DNA of 64,000 bases from Caulobacteraceae bacterium (GCA_947475735.1 CANJLQ010000004.1:124001-188000), one strand, 5' to 3'. Positions 34,216 through 43,169 are shown, counted from the stretch's first letter. Program-made: numbers and translations. The notes: generated from the letters alone by a model not told the origin.

Positions 34216-35463
34216 TCAGGGAGCCGCGAGATTTTCAAGAGCGGGCGTCTGCGTCGCGCCGGACACCAGTTCCGGACGGTTGAGCGCGCGGGGCGCCGCG
34301 TCCACCGGGGCGGCGAGCGGCAGCTCCTTGCCCTCGTGATTGACCTGCAGGTCCTCGAAGCGGCGGGCCGAGACCATGACCTGGCTCTCCAGCGAGCCGA
34401 CGAACTGGTTGTACTTGCCCACAGCCTGCTCCAGCGCCCGCCCCACCCCGAAGACGTGACCGCCCATGACCGACAGGCGCTTGTAGAGTTCCTGGCCCAG
34501 CTTCGCGACCTCGTCGGCGTTGCGCGACTGTTCCTCGGCCCGCCAGCCGTAGGCGACGGCCTTGCACAGGGCGAACAGGGTGGACGGGGTGACGATGATC
34601 ACGCGCCGCTTCATGGCGTCGGTCATCAGTTCGGGCTCGCGGTCCAGCGCCGCCGACAGGAAGGCGTCGGACGGCACGAACAGGGCGACGAAGTCGGGGC
34701 TTGGCTTGAACTGATCCTGATAGGCCTTGGCCGACAGGTCGCGGACATGGCTCTTGATGCTGGCGGCGTTGCGGGCGGCCATGGCGGCGTCGCGCGCCTC
34801 GTCGTCCGGCTCCGAGGCATCGGGAAAGGCCAGCGGCACCTTGGCGTCGATGACGAACAGGCCGCCGCCCGGCAGCCGGACCATGAAGTCCGGGCGCATC
34901 TGACGCCCCTCGTCATTGGCGCTGGAGCTCTGTTCGGTGAAGTCGAACCGGCCCGCCATGCCCGCGGCCTCCAGCACGTTGCGGCACGTCTGTTCGCCCC
35001 AGCGGCCGCGCCGGCCGGTGTTGCCGCGCAGGACCTCGGTCAGACGCTTGGCCTCGTCGCGGGTGGCGGAGGACGCCAGCATCAGGGCCGACAGCTGTTC
35101 CTTCAGGCTGCCGGTTTCCTCGGCGCGGGCCTTTTCCAGGGCGGCGACCTGGCTCTCGAACTTGGCCAGCGTCTCGGCCACGGGCTTCAGCTGGGCCTCC
35201 ATCCGCTCACGGGCGACGCGGTCCTGGGCCTGGAAGGTTTCCGTGGCGCGGGTGACCATCTGGTCGGCCACGGCCTGGGCCGACTGGGCCGCCTGCGCCT
35301 TGACCAGATCGGCCATGGCGGCGCGGCTGTCCTCGATCAGGGCCAGCCGCTCTCGGGCCAGATCCACCTCGCCCCGCGCCTTCTGCCAGCCGAGGAAGGC
35401 CCACAGGAAGCCGATCCCCAGGATCAGGCAGGCGACGGCGAGGATCAGGACGAGCGCGTTCAT
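34216..35463 (-). CDS. rmuC: DNA recombination protein RmuC
   Basis: 415 residues. N-terminal membrane helix (about residues 3-22), long coiled coil (25-140), then the RmuC nuclease-like domain with GNTGRRGRWGEQTCRNVLEAAGM, RPDFMVRLPGGGLFVIDAKVPL (restriction-enzyme-like D...DAK core) and VIIVTPSTLFALCKAVAYGWR. Limits DNA rearrangement in E. coli. ATG 35463-35461 is chosen as directly preceding the membrane helix. Upstream to recR there are 170 bp with no recognisable feature. Confidence 0.95.
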   Translation of the reverse strand: MNALVLILAVACLILGIGFLWAFLGWQKARGEVDLARERLALIEDSRAAMADLVKAQAAQSAQAVADQMVTRATETFQAQDRVARERMEAQLKPVAETLAKFESQVAALEKARAEETGSLKEQLSALMLASSATRDEAKRLTEVLRGNTGRRGRWGEQTCRNVLEAAGMAGRFDFTEQSSSANDEGRQMRPDFMVRLPGGGLFVIDAKVPLAFPDASEPDDEARDAAMAARNAASIKSHVRDLSAKAYQDQFKPSPDFVALFVPSDAFLSAALDREPELMTDAMKRRVIIVTPSTLFALCKAVAYGWRAEEQSRNADEVAKLGQELYKRLSVMGGHVFGVGRALEQAVGKYNQFVGSLESQVMVSARRFEDLQVNHEGKELPLAAPVDAAPRALNRPELVSGATQTPALENLAAP

Positions 35464-35633
35464 GATCCGTTCGATAAAGGGAGTCGGCAAGAGCGGCCAG
35501 ACGGAGGGAGCGCGACGGCGAAAACGCGTGCGAACCGTCTGAATAGTGCGAAATCGGACGGAGTCGGGGGTCGGAACACGGTCATTCCCGCAGTCTAAAG
35601 CACCGATGCGTCAGAAGCGGTCGCAGGAAGTCT

Positions 35634-36236
35634 TCACGCCGGCCGCCTCGCTCGAAGCGCCTGGACGATGGTGCCGTCGTCCAGCCAGTCGAGGTCGCCG
35701 CCCACGGGAACGCCCCGAGCCAGGGAGGTGATCTCCAGCCCGTCGCCGGCGACGCGGTCAGCGAGATAATGAGCGGTGGTCTGGCCGTCGACGGTGGCGG
35801 GCAGGGCCAGCACGACCTCGCGCACGCCGCCTCCCCGCACCCGCCCGACCAGTTCGGAGACGCGTAAGGCGTCGGGACCGACGCCGTCCAGCGCGGACAA
35901 TAGGCCGCCCAGCACATGGTATTTGCCCCTGAACGCGCCGGACCGTTCCATGGCCCACAGGGCGCCGGCCTCCTCGACGACGCAGATCAGGCCGTTGTCG
36001 CGGGCGGGGTCCGAACAGATGGCGCAGGGATCGCGGGTGTCGGGCGTGCCGCAGACCGAGCAGGAGACGACCTTCTCCGCCGTCTCGGCTAGGGCGGCGG
36101 CCAGCGGAACCAGCAGCTGTTCGCGCTTTTTCAGCAGAGCCAGCGCCGCCCGCCGCGCCGAGCGCGGGCCCAGCCCCGGCAGCTTGGCCAGGAGGGCGAT
36201 CAGCCGCTCGATCTCGGGTCCGGCGGAGGCGGCCAC
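35634..36236 (-). CDS. recR: recombination mediator RecR
   Basis: 200 residues. Helix-hairpin-helix [17 protein letters not shown] near the N terminus, four-Cys zinc finger [16 protein letters not shown] (residues 58-73), TOPRIM domain beginning [17 protein letters not shown] and ending [19 protein letters not shown]. Works with RecF/RecO in gap repair. Encoded 15 bp downstream of ybaB in the conserved order, here separated from dnaX by the bufferin/sigma-F module. Confidence 0.97.
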   Translation of the reverse strand: MAASAGPEIERLIALLAKLPGLGPRSARRAALALLKKREQLLVPLAAALAETAEKVVSCSVCGTPDTRDPCAICSDPARDNGLICVVEEAGALWAMERSGAFRGKYHVLGGLLSALDGVGPDALRVSELVGRVRGGGVREVVLALPATVDGQTTAHYLADRVAGDGLEITSLARGVPVGGDLDWLDDGTIVQALRARRPA

Positions 36237-36251
36237 GGCGGGCGGGTGGCC

Positions 36252-36581
36252 TTAGAACAGCTTGGGCATGCCGGGGATGTTGAGCCCCGCCATGGGGCCG
36301 GCGGCCTCGCGCATCAGCTCGGCGTTGATGGCGTCCAGTGTTCGCTTGGCGTCGGCGTGGGCGGCGACGATCAGATCGGCGAGGATCTCGCCCTCGCCCG
36401 GCACCATCAGGCTGTCGTCGATGCGGACCGAGGTGATCTCGCCGGGGCCCCTGAGGGCCACGCTGACCATGCCGCCGCCCGAGGTGCCCTCGGCGGTGGT
36501 CTCGGCCATTTTCGCCTGGGCGTCCTGCAGCTTCTGCTGCATCGCCTGGGCCTGCTGCATCAGGGCGTTGAGATCTTTCAT
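36252..36581 (-). CDS. YbaB/EbfC-family nucleoid-associated protein
   Basis: 109 residues. Small DNA-binding protein: helical [27 protein letters not shown], then [25 protein letters not shown] and the C-terminal [24 protein letters not shown] 36581-36579 with upstream AGG-rich sequence. Usually part of dnaX-ybaB-recR; recR follows here, but dnaX is 4 kb upstream. Confidence 0.95.
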   Translation of the reverse strand: MKDLNALMQQAQAMQQKLQDAQAKMAETTAEGTSGGGMVSVALRGPGEITSVRIDDSLMVPGEGEILADLIVAAHADAKRTLDAINAELMREAAGPMAGLNIPGMPKLF

Positions 36582-36659
36582 GGGGGGTAGATAGGCCCCG
36601 GGGGACGGGGGGTGCAAGGCGGGGCCGCCCGGCTTTTCGACATCGGATGAAAACCCCTC

Positions 36660-36684
36660 GTAACAAAAGACGGATCGCTCCGAA
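36660..36684 (+). promoter_or_regulatory. candidate sigma-F promoter of the bufferin operon
   Basis: GTAACA (36660-36665), 15 nt, CGAA (36681-36684), followed 49 nt later by the bufA ATG. The sigF gene carries the same elements with identical spacing in its own upstream region. Related to Caulobacter sigma-F GTAACC-N16-CGAA. Pattern match, supported by the genetic context. Confidence 0.75.
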
Positions 36685-36733
36685 TGAGGGCCGGTCCGAT
36701 GCTTCGGACGGAAACGCCAACGGAGCTCTTCCC

Positions 36734-37024
36734 ATGAACAAAACCTACATGACCATCGGCGGCGCAACCGCCCTCGCCCTCGTCGCCGGCGCCGGCCTGG
36801 CCCAGGCCCAGAGCAACAACCGCTCGGCCGAGCCCGCGATGGAGAAATGCTACGGCGTCGCCCTCGCGACCAAGAACGATTGTGCCGCCGGTCCGGGCAC
36901 GACTTGCGCCGGTACCTCCACGCGCGACTATCAGGGCAATGCCTGGAAGCTGGTTCCCGCCGGAACCTGCACCTCGATCCAGACCCCGCGCGGGAACGGC
37001 TCGCTCTCGCCCGTCACCCGCTGA
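36734..37024 (+). CDS. bufA1: bufferin precursor BufA1 (DUF2282)
   Basis: 96 residues. Signal peptide of about 25 residues ending AQAQ, then a short mature part with four Cys: C39, C50, C58, C79 (EKCYG, KNDCAAG, TTCAG, AGTC), the DUF2282 arrangement. In Caulobacter such proteins are ribosomally made peptides whose central Cys are modified by the BufB/BufC enzymes and that bind copper in the periplasm (established for the family). ATG 36734 follows GGAG by 8 nt. First gene of a bufA-bufB-bufC-doxX operon with a sigma-F-type promoter. A periplasmic metal-buffering role here is inferred from the family. Confidence 0.9.
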   Translation: MNKTYMTIGGATALALVAGAGLAQAQSNNRSAEPAMEKCYGVALATKNDCAAGPGTTCAGTSTRDYQGNAWKLVPAGTCTSIQTPRGNGSLSPVTR

Positions 37025-37037
37025 TTCTTCCCGCGGA

Positions 37038-37931
37038 ATGACCCCCCATCCGGTCGCCGAGGCCCGACCCACGCCTGCCTCCATCCCCCCAGGAGGCAGT
37101 TTGACGGTCGGGCTGGGGCTCAAAGCCCCGCACTATGCCGAAGCCCTGGCGTGTTCGGCGGCCGGACTGTGGTTCGAGATCCACGCCGAGAACTATATGA
37201 CGGAGGGCGGCGCGCGCCTGGCGTGGCTCGAGGCCATCCGGCGCGAGAGGCCCTTGTCGATTCACGGCGTGGGGTTGTCACTCGCCAGCGAGACGCGGCC
37301 GGATCGGGATCACCTGGATCGCCTCTGCGACCTCGTCGACGGTCTGGAGCCTGCGCTGGTTTCCGAGCATCTGGCCTGGTCACGGCATGGCGACGTCTAT
37401 CACCCCGACCTTCTGCCCTTCCCGCGAACTCGCGATCGGCTAGCCTGCATCGCCGACAACATCGACGAGGTCCAGACCGCGCTGGGCCGCCCGATCCTGA
37501 TCGAGAATCCTTCGCTGTACCTCGCTCTGCGCGGCCATGAGATGGCCGAGACCGAGTTCCTGACCGAGCTCGTCTCCCGGGCGGGCTGCGGCCTTCTGCT
37601 GGACGTCAACAACGTCCACGTCACGACCCACAACCTGGGGGGAGACCCCCGCGCCTACATCGATGCGCTTCCTGCGGCCGCGGTGGGAGAAATCCATCTG
37701 GCCGGCCATGCGGCAGATGACCGCCTGGGCGAGGCCCTGCTGATCGACACCCACGATACGCCTGTGGCCGAGCCGGTCTGGGCGCTCTACGGCCATGCCC
37801 TGTCGCGTGTGGGTCCACGTCCGACCCTGATCGAACGCGATGGCGACCTGCCGTCCTTCGACGTCCTGATGGCTGAACGGGATCAGGCCCTGGTCCTCTA
37901 CGACAGACACAACGAAGGGCACCATGCCTGA
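37038..37931 (+). CDS. bufB1: BufB, DUF692 multinuclear iron oxidative enzyme (MNIO)
   Basis: 297 residues, TIM-barrel DUF692. Metal-ligand motifs seen: FEIHAENYM (46-54; H49, E51), SIHGVGLSL (74-82; H76), SEHLAW (109-114; E110, H111), ENPS (156-159), LLDVNNVHV (187-195), EIHLAGH (218-224) and DTHD (237-240). MNIO enzymes use a di- or tri-iron centre to oxidise Cys of precursor peptides. ATG 37038 is 13 bp after bufA; longer in-frame starts run into bufA. It overlaps bufC by 8 nt, indicating coupling with the precursor-recruiting partner. Confidence 0.94.
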   Translation: MTPHPVAEARPTPASIPPGGSLTVGLGLKAPHYAEALACSAAGLWFEIHAENYMTEGGARLAWLEAIRRERPLSIHGVGLSLASETRPDRDHLDRLCDLVDGLEPALVSEHLAWSRHGDVYHPDLLPFPRTRDRLACIADNIDEVQTALGRPILIENPSLYLALRGHEMAETEFLTELVSRAGCGLLLDVNNVHVTTHNLGGDPRAYIDALPAAAVGEIHLAGHAADDRLGEALLIDTHDTPVAEPVWALYGHALSRVGPRPTLIERDGDLPSFDVLMAERDQALVLYDRHNEGHHA

Positions 37932-38712
37932 TCGATCCAGCGACGGCTTCGAAGCCGCGTTCGATGCCATGCTGTCGGGCGACACCGGCTCGCTGGAGCC
38001 CTGGCTCGCGCCAGGCGGGCGCGACCTGGCGGTGATCGACGTCTATCGCAACACCGTGGCCAAGGCCCGGCTCGATGCCCTGGAGGCGCTCTACCCCACC
38101 GTCCTGAGGCTGGTGGGTCGCGACTGGTTCCGCGCAGCGGGTGCCGAGTTCTCGGCAGCCTCGCCGCCCCAAAGTCCAGTGCTCGACACCTTCGCCGCGG
38201 ATTTTCCGGACTGGCTCGACACCTTCCCGCCTGCACGCGACCTTCCCTATCTGGGCGCGGTCGGACGGATCGATCAGGCCTGGATGGCGGCGCACACGGC
38301 CGCCGATGCCCCGATCCTGTCCAGCGGTCTCGCGGCCGCCATACCGCCTGCGCGGCTGTTTGCTTCGACGGTGCGCCTGCACCCCTCCACCGCCCTGTTC
38401 TGGTTCGACTGGACCGTTCCCTCGATCTGGATCGCCAACCAGCCGCGCGCCGACGGCGACGGCCCTTGCGTCTGGGACGCTCAGGGGGAGGGCTTGCTGA
38501 TTGTCAGAGTCGGCCCCTCGGTCGTCTGGCACCGTCTGAGCCGACCGCAGTGGGCGTTCCTCGCCGCCTGTCGGGCCGGCCATCCCCTGGGCCGCGCTGC
38601 GCGCGATGCCTTCGCCGCCGACCCTCGCCTGAACCTGTCGACGATGTTCGCGGGTCTGCTGGCCACCTCGGCCCTGTCCATTCTTTGTCCGGAGATCCAG
38701 AACGATGACTGA
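37924..38712 (+). CDS. bufC1: BufC, DUF2063 partner of the MNIO enzyme
   Basis: 262 residues. N-terminal DUF2063 domain ([67 protein letters not shown]) followed by a divergent C-terminal domain. Such proteins deliver the precursor peptide to the DUF692 enzyme. The ATG overlaps the bufB stop by 8 nt, and the stop overlaps the doxX start by 8 nt. Confidence 0.92.
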   Translation: MPDRSSDGFEAAFDAMLSGDTGSLEPWLAPGGRDLAVIDVYRNTVAKARLDALEALYPTVLRLVGRDWFRAAGAEFSAASPPQSPVLDTFAADFPDWLDTFPPARDLPYLGAVGRIDQAWMAAHTAADAPILSSGLAAAIPPARLFASTVRLHPSTALFWFDWTVPSIWIANQPRADGDGPCVWDAQGEGLLIVRVGPSVVWHRLSRPQWAFLAACRAGHPLGRAARDAFAADPRLNLSTMFAGLLATSALSILCPEIQNDD

Positions 38713-39190
38713 AGCATCCATGCGCACCGAACCCGTCGATCGGGGCCCCGCGACCGGCCTGCTGGCCCCGATCGACACGGCAGGGCGCGCGCTCGGCCGC
38801 TTGGCGCCGGACTGGCTGGTCGGGTTGGCGGCCCGGACCGGCATCGCAGCCATTTTCTTTCTGTCAGGCCGCACCAAGGTCGAGGGCGTGCTGGAGGTGT
38901 CCGATACCGCCCTGTTCCTGTTCGCGGAGGAATACCGCCTGCCGCTGATTCCCAGTGATCTGGCCGCTCATCTGGCCACCTATGCCGAGCACGTTTTTCC
39001 CGTGCTGCTGGTGCTTGGCCTGTTCACGCGGTTCTCGGCCCTGGCTCTCCTGGTGATGACGGCCGTGATCCAGGTCCTGGTCTATCCGGGGGCCTGGGCG
39101 ACCCATCTCGTCTGGGCGGCCCTGCTGATCTACCTGATCCGTAACGGGGCTGGCGCGATCAGCCTGGACCGGTCGCTCCGCATCAGCTGA
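38705..39190 (+). CDS. DoxX-family membrane protein of the bufferin operon
   Basis: 161 residues, about four membrane helices. DoxX pattern: [53 protein letters not shown] and [19 protein letters not shown]. DoxX proteins regularly close DUF2282-DUF692-DUF2063 operons (BufD-like); a redox partner role in the membrane is suspected. Last gene, followed by a hairpin. Confidence 0.92.
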   Translation: MTEASMRTEPVDRGPATGLLAPIDTAGRALGRLAPDWLVGLAARTGIAAIFFLSGRTKVEGVLEVSDTALFLFAEEYRLPLIPSDLAAHLATYAEHVFPVLLVLGLFTRFSALALLVMTAVIQVLVYPGAWATHLVWAALLIYLIRNGAGAISLDRSLRIS

Positions 39191-39203
39191 TCGCCGCTTC
39201 AGG

Positions 39204-39233
39204 ACGACGCCGGCTCATGCGGGCCGGCGTCGT
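39204..39233. terminator. hairpin after the bufferin operon
   Basis: Perfect 11-bp stem ACGACGCCGGC (39204-39214) with GCCGGCGTCGT (39223-39233), between the convergent doxX and nrsF genes. No T-run, but strong and correctly placed for both. Confidence 0.6.
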
Positions 39234-39257
39234 GGCATGGGGATCAGCCGCTCGCGC

Positions 39258-39914
39258 CTACCAGCGCAGGAGCCAGCGACCCAGCACCGCACCGATCAAA
39301 CCGGAGGCCAGGATTCCCAGGCTGTACCAGGTGGCGACAAAGGTGGCGGTGAGCTCCGCGCAGTAGAGGCCATAGGCCGAGGTGGCCAACGCGCCCGCGA
39401 CGATCCCGGCCGCCAGCCCCGCCAGGGCCGGCCGCGCCGGGGCCAGCCGACGAGCCGCGAAGAAAATGAACGGCGTCGTCACCGCGCTGATCGCCCCGAC
39501 CCGGAGCGAACACTGGGTCCAGGATTGTCCCAGAAGGCTGTCGACGCGCGTCGAACCCTGCAGGCCCGCCTGTTCCCACGACACGATGCCGAGAACGAGC
39601 AAGGCGACCACGCCAAGGCCGATCACAGGCGCCCGGACCGGCGCCGCGGGCTGGCCCAGTCGCAGCATCAGCCAGCCGGCCGCGCCTGCGATGCCGAGAG
39701 CATAGGCCTGGCGCAGCAGGAAGGCCGGTTCGGCCAGCACCTCTGCGAGATCCGGGCGCGGCCCAAGCGTCAGCCAGACAACGGTGGACGAGGCGGCGAG
39801 CGCCAGTCCGGCGAAGGCCACCGCGCGGAGGGCGGGCGCATGCTCGGGGATCGGCCGCGCCTCGGCGGCCAGCCGGTCGATCAGGTCTTCGGTAATCAGG
39901 GCCTCAGGTTTCAC
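39258..39914 (-). CDS. nrsF: NrsF/DUF1109 membrane anti-sigma factor (OsrA-like)
   Basis: 218 residues: a cytosolic N terminus (ITEDLIDRLAAEARPIP) and six hydrophobic segments. Two Cys occur at residues 135 (SWTQCSLRVG) and 185 (YGLYCAELTATFVATWYSLG), the arrangement of the two sensing Cys of the Caulobacter OsrA/NrsF protein that holds sigma-F inactive until heavy metals are present (established for that homologue). The gene start overlaps the sigF stop by 11 nt, the usual sigma-anti-sigma coupling. Metal sensing here is inferred. Confidence 0.9.
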   Translation of the reverse strand: MKPEALITEDLIDRLAAEARPIPEHAPALRAVAFAGLALAASSTVVWLTLGPRPDLAEVLAEPAFLLRQAYALGIAGAAGWLMLRLGQPAAPVRAPVIGLGVVALLVLGIVSWEQAGLQGSTRVDSLLGQSWTQCSLRVGAISAVTTPFIFFAARRLAPARPALAGLAAGIVAGALATSAYGLYCAELTATFVATWYSLGILASGLIGAVLGRWLLRW

Positions 39915-40443
39915 GATCTGTCACTCGGTTCATCAAGGTCTTCATTGTTCGATGCAGGCTGACGCGCGCCGCCCCTTCCGACAGACCGGCGCGGTCTCCG
40001 GCTTCGGCCAGGCTGTAGCCCGACAGTTTGACGTCTTCGACGAGAGCACGCTGTCGCGCCGGAACGGTGGAAAGCAGACGATCCAGGTCATGACGAACGG
40101 CGCCATCCTCGACGCCGTCGCCCTCCAGCGGCAGATCATCGATCATCGGCACCAGCCTTGCCCGACCGGACTTTCTCAAGTGGTCGATCAGCTTGTAGCG
40201 GGCGATCGCATAGCACCAGGATGTCACCGGATCCGCCCGGCGCCAGGTCTCTCGCTTGGCATGGACGGCCATCAGGGCTTCCTGCACCAGATCCTCCACG
40301 TCGGCGTCGCCGCGGTACTGGCGGCGGCTGAAATAGGCGTGGAACGCAGGGCGCAGAAGGCCGAGGAACTCGCGCCAGGCGCGCGTGTCCCCGTCTAGCC
40401 CCCCGATCATGAGCGGCTTCAGCCGTGCTTCCAGCGTGTTCAC
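39904..40443 (-). CDS. sigF: ECF sigma factor SigF
   Basis: 179 residues. Sigma region 2 (GDTRAWREFLGLLRPAFHAYFSRRQYRGDADVEDLVQEALMAVHAKRETW, DPVTSWCYAIARYKLIDHLRK) and region 4 (LLSTVPARQRALVEDVKLSGYSLAEAGDRAGLSEGAARVSLHRTMKTL). Paired with an NrsF anti-sigma and convergent with a bufferin operon, as for sigma-F in Caulobacter. A GTAACA-N15-CGAA site upstream points to autoregulation. Confidence 0.93.
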   Translation of the reverse strand: MNTLEARLKPLMIGGLDGDTRAWREFLGLLRPAFHAYFSRRQYRGDADVEDLVQEALMAVHAKRETWRRADPVTSWCYAIARYKLIDHLRKSGRARLVPMIDDLPLEGDGVEDGAVRHDLDRLLSTVPARQRALVEDVKLSGYSLAEAGDRAGLSEGAARVSLHRTMKTLMNRVTDRET

Positions 40444-40454
40444 ACGACCCGCTA

Positions 40455-40479
40455 TTCGGCCGTACGACGAAGATGTTAC
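40455..40479 (-). promoter_or_regulatory. candidate autoregulated sigma-F promoter
   Basis: On the minus strand GTAACA (40479-40474), 15 nt, CGAA (40458-40455), then 11 nt to the proposed sigF ATG at 40443. Same bases and spacing as the bufA site. The short distance implies a very short leader or a start codon slightly downstream (an in-frame ATG encoding M12 lies at 40410). Confidence 0.65.
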
Positions 40480-40552
40480 GCTGGCGAAGGATCGGGCGAC
40501 GTGGCGCGGTCAACGACGCGTGGCGGGAGGGGCGAAGGCGCGGTCCCCGGCC

Positions 40553-42391
40553 TCAGTCCTCTTCGCCCACCTCATCGGGGATGACCGGCATCTCGACCAC
40601 GGGGGCGAGCGTCTTGATCTCGCCCAGGACCGTGCCGGGAAAGGCATCCATGACCGCGCGGACGAAGGGGTCGGCCTCGACCTCGGCACGCAGCGTGGCG
40701 GCGGCCTTGCGTTCCTGTTCGATCAGGGTCTCGCCGCCGCCCTGGCCGTTGGCGACGACGAACCACTGCCGGCCGGTCCATTCCTTCAGACGACCCGCGA
40801 GGCGGGTGGCGAGGTTGGCGGGCGCGCCGGGGGCGGGCTCGAACGTCAGCTGGCCGGGCTTGAAGGCGACGGGGCGGACATAGCGCTGAACGTCCATCTG
40901 CAGCGCGATCTCGCGCCGCTCTCCGATCAGGGCGACCACGGCCTCGAAGCTCTGGGGATCGGGCAGGCTGGGCTGGGCGGCCGGGCGGGCGGCGAGCTGG
41001 GCCGAGGCACCGCCCCCTCCCCCGCCGCCACCGCGCGACGGGCCGCCGCCCGCGCCGCCGGACAAGTCTCCGGACTGGAGCTTCTTCAGCGCCTCTTCCG
41101 GTCCGGGAAGGTCGGCGGCGTAGGCGAGGCGGACGATGGCCATCTCGACCGCGTCGGCGGGGCTGGGCGCGCGGCGGACCTCGTCCAGCGCCTTCAGCAG
41201 CATGGACCAGGCGCGGGACAGGGTGCCGGCCGAGACCGCCGAGCCCATGGCCGCCAGACGCTGGGCCTGGTCGTTCGGCAGGCGGGTGGCGTTGGGGCCC
41301 AGCATCTTGGCGACCGAGGCGGCGTGGCAGTGTTCCAGGAGGTCGTTGGTCACCTGCACCGGGTCGGCGCCGAAGCCGTAGAGGGTGCGGAAGGTCTCCA
41401 GCGCCTCGGGCGTGCGGCCGGCCATGATCTGTTCGAACAGCTGGATGGTCTGGCTGCGGTCGGCGAGGCCCAGCATGTCGCGGACGATGTCGGTGGCCAC
41501 GGGCTGGCCGCGCTCGCCCTGGACCAGGGCCTGGTCCAGCAGGGACAGGCCGTCGCGGACGGAGCCCTCTGCCGCCCGAGCGATCAGCGCCAGCGCGTCG
41601 GCCTCGACCTTCATCCCCTCCTTGTCGGCGATGCGGGCCAGGTGTTCGACCAGGATCTCGGGCTCGACCCGGCGCAGGTCGAAACGCTGGCAGCGGGACA
41701 GGATGGTCACCGGGACCTTGCGGATCTCGGTGGTGGCGAAGATGAATTTGGCGTGGGGCGGGGGCTCTTCCAGGGTCTTCAGCAGGGCGTTGAAGGCCTG
41801 GTTGGACAGCATGTGGACTTCGTCCAGCACATAGACCTTGTAGCGGGCCTCGACCGGCGCGTAGCGGACGCTTTCCAGGATGTCCCTGATGTCGTTGACG
41901 CCAGTGTGGCTGGCCGCGTCCATCTCCATGACGTCCATGTGCTGGCCCGCCATGATCGCCGCGTCGTGGCGGCCATGCGCCGTCAGCTCCAGCGAGGGGC
42001 GGTCGATCGTCTCGGTCTCGTTGTTCAGGGCGCGGGCGAGCAGGCGGGCGGTCGTGGTCTTTCCGACCCCCCGCACCCCGGTCAGCATGAAGGCGTGGGC
42101 GATGCGGCCGGTGGCGAAGGCGTTGGTGAGCGTCCTCACCATCGCCTCCTGACCGATCAGGTCCTCGAAGGTGCGCGGCCGGTATTTGCGGGCGAGGACG
42201 GTATAGGCCTCGCCGTCGTTCTGATGCGCCTCGGACGTCGCGCCGGCGGGGGCGGGCGCGGCGTTCGTGGCCTCGGCCACGGGGGTCGGAGCGGGAGCGC
42301 CGAACATGTCGTCGGTGTTCTCGTCGCGCTCGGGCGCGTCGTCGTCCTCCGCCCAGGGCGGATCGCCGGAATCAAGGTCGACGTCGGTCAT
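40553..42391 (-). CDS. dnaX: DNA polymerase III subunit gamma/tau
   Basis: 612 residues. Clamp-loader ATPase: YRPRTFEDLIGQEAMVRTL, Walker A GVRGVGKTTTARLLA, Walker B VLDEVHML, sensor TTEIRKVPVTILSRCQRFDLRR. An acidic/Ala-Pro N-terminal extension of about 60 residues precedes the AAA+ domain. A Gly-rich linker (GGAGGGPSRGGGGGGGG near residue 450) separates it from the tau C-terminal part. Normally adjacent to ybaB-recR; here sigF-nrsF and the bufferin operon lie between. Confidence 0.97.
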   Translation of the reverse strand: MTDVDLDSGDPPWAEDDDAPERDENTDDMFGAPAPTPVAEATNAAPAPAGATSEAHQNDGEAYTVLARKYRPRTFEDLIGQEAMVRTLTNAFATGRIAHAFMLTGVRGVGKTTTARLLARALNNETETIDRPSLELTAHGRHDAAIMAGQHMDVMEMDAASHTGVNDIRDILESVRYAPVEARYKVYVLDEVHMLSNQAFNALLKTLEEPPPHAKFIFATTEIRKVPVTILSRCQRFDLRRVEPEILVEHLARIADKEGMKVEADALALIARAAEGSVRDGLSLLDQALVQGERGQPVATDIVRDMLGLADRSQTIQLFEQIMAGRTPEALETFRTLYGFGADPVQVTNDLLEHCHAASVAKMLGPNATRLPNDQAQRLAAMGSAVSAGTLSRAWSMLLKALDEVRRAPSPADAVEMAIVRLAYAADLPGPEEALKKLQSGDLSGGAGGGPSRGGGGGGGGASAQLAARPAAQPSLPDPQSFEAVVALIGERREIALQMDVQRYVRPVAFKPGQLTFEPAPGAPANLATRLAGRLKEWTGRQWFVVANGQGGGETLIEQERKAAATLRAEVEADPFVRAVMDAFPGTVLGEIKTLAPVVEMPVIPDEVGEED

Positions 42392-42435
42392 GACGCGAAC
42401 CTACAGCGAACGCCCCGGTCGATGCGACTCCGAAC

Positions 42436-42476
42436 GCGCTCAAGCAGCGAGCGACCGCGTCGCGAGCGGTAGCGCC
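42436..42476. repeat. short intergenic repeat, copy 1 of 3
   Basis: Begins GCGCTCAAGCAGCGAGCGAC and ends GAGCGGTAGCGCC; the arms are imperfectly inverted (GCGCT...AGCGC). Two further copies flank the SRP RNA. It lies between dnaX and the DUF3597 gene. Confidence 0.7.
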
Positions 42477-42481
42477 CTAGA

Positions 42482-42880
42482 TCAAGGCGTCATGTCGCGG
42501 GGCAGTTGGCCGCCGTTGTCGATGATCTTCTGGATGACCTGCCTGTGCAGCCAGATGTTCATCGCGGCGCTGTCGGATTTGTCGCCGGTGTAGCCGAGCT
42601 CGTCGGCCAGTTCCTTGCGCTCGGCGAGGCTGCTTTCCAGGCCGATCAGCTTCATCAGGTCGACGATGGAGGTGCGCCAGTTCAGCTTCTGGTCGCGCTG
42701 CTCGTTCATGAAGTCGAGGATGCCGGCGATGTCGACGGGCTGAGGCGGCTGGGGCGCGGTGGCGACGGCGGCGGTGACGGGGGCCTGGACCGGGGTGGCC
42801 GTCGGGGTCGGCGCGGGCGCGGCGGGCGCGTCCTTCTTGCGATTGAAGATGCCGCCGAGGATCTTGCCGAGAATGCTCAT
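42482..42880 (-). CDS. DUF3597 domain-containing protein
   Basis: 132 residues. N terminus MSILGKILGGIFNRKK, an Ala/Pro/Thr-rich linker, then the DUF3597 domain VDIAGILDFMNEQRDQKLNWRTSIVDLMKLIGLESSLAERKELADELGYTGD and NIWLHRQVIQKIIDNGGQLP. This domain occurs in small alphaproteobacterial proteins of unknown function, sometimes resembling LysM-linked cell-wall proteins. ATG 42880-42878 is the natural start; an upstream in-frame extension lies in repeat DNA. Confidence 0.88.
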   Translation of the reverse strand: MSILGKILGGIFNRKKDAPAAPAPTPTATPVQAPVTAAVATAPQPPQPVDIAGILDFMNEQRDQKLNWRTSIVDLMKLIGLESSLAERKELADELGYTGDKSDSAAMNIWLHRQVIQKIIDNGGQLPRDMTP

Positions 42881-42944
42881 GTCACCGCTCCGTTTGGGGT
42901 CGGACGAGGAGCGGTCTCGCGCGGTGAAGGTTCCGCCGCGCAAT

Positions 42945-43070
42945 CCTCCCCCGTTGGGGGAGGTGGCTCCGTAGCGCAGCGGAGGAGACGGAGGGGGCCT
43001 GCTCCACACGGCGACATCTGCGGCTCGCCCCCTCCACCGCTTCGCGGTCCCCCTCCCCCTACGGGTGAGG
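42945..43070. repeat. palindromic intergenic repeat, copy C (same family as A and B)
   Basis: Left hairpin CCTCCCCCGTTGGGGGAGG (42945-42963), followed by GTGGC...GTAGCGCAGCGGAGGAGACGG (copy B: GTGGCCGCGAAGCGGACGG), and a right end rich in CCCCTCC and CCCCCTCCCCC near 43030-43060. The arms differ from copy B but pairing is preserved. Confidence 0.65.
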
Positions 43071-43076
43071 ATTAGT

Positions 43077-43156
43077 CGCGCTCAAGCCGCGAGCCGAGCG
43101 TTAGCGCACCACCCCGCGCTCAAGCAGCGAGACGCCGCGCGTCGAGCGGTAGCGCC
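43077..43156. repeat. short intergenic repeat, copies 2 and 3
   Basis: Two tandem copies: CGCGCTCAAGCCGCGAG...AGCGC (43077-43107) and CGCGCTCAAGCAGCGAGACG...AGCGGTAGCGCC (43115-43156), matching copy 1 at 42436. They end 13 bp before the SRP RNA gene. Confidence 0.65.
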
Positions 43157-43169
43157 ACTAACAATGCAA

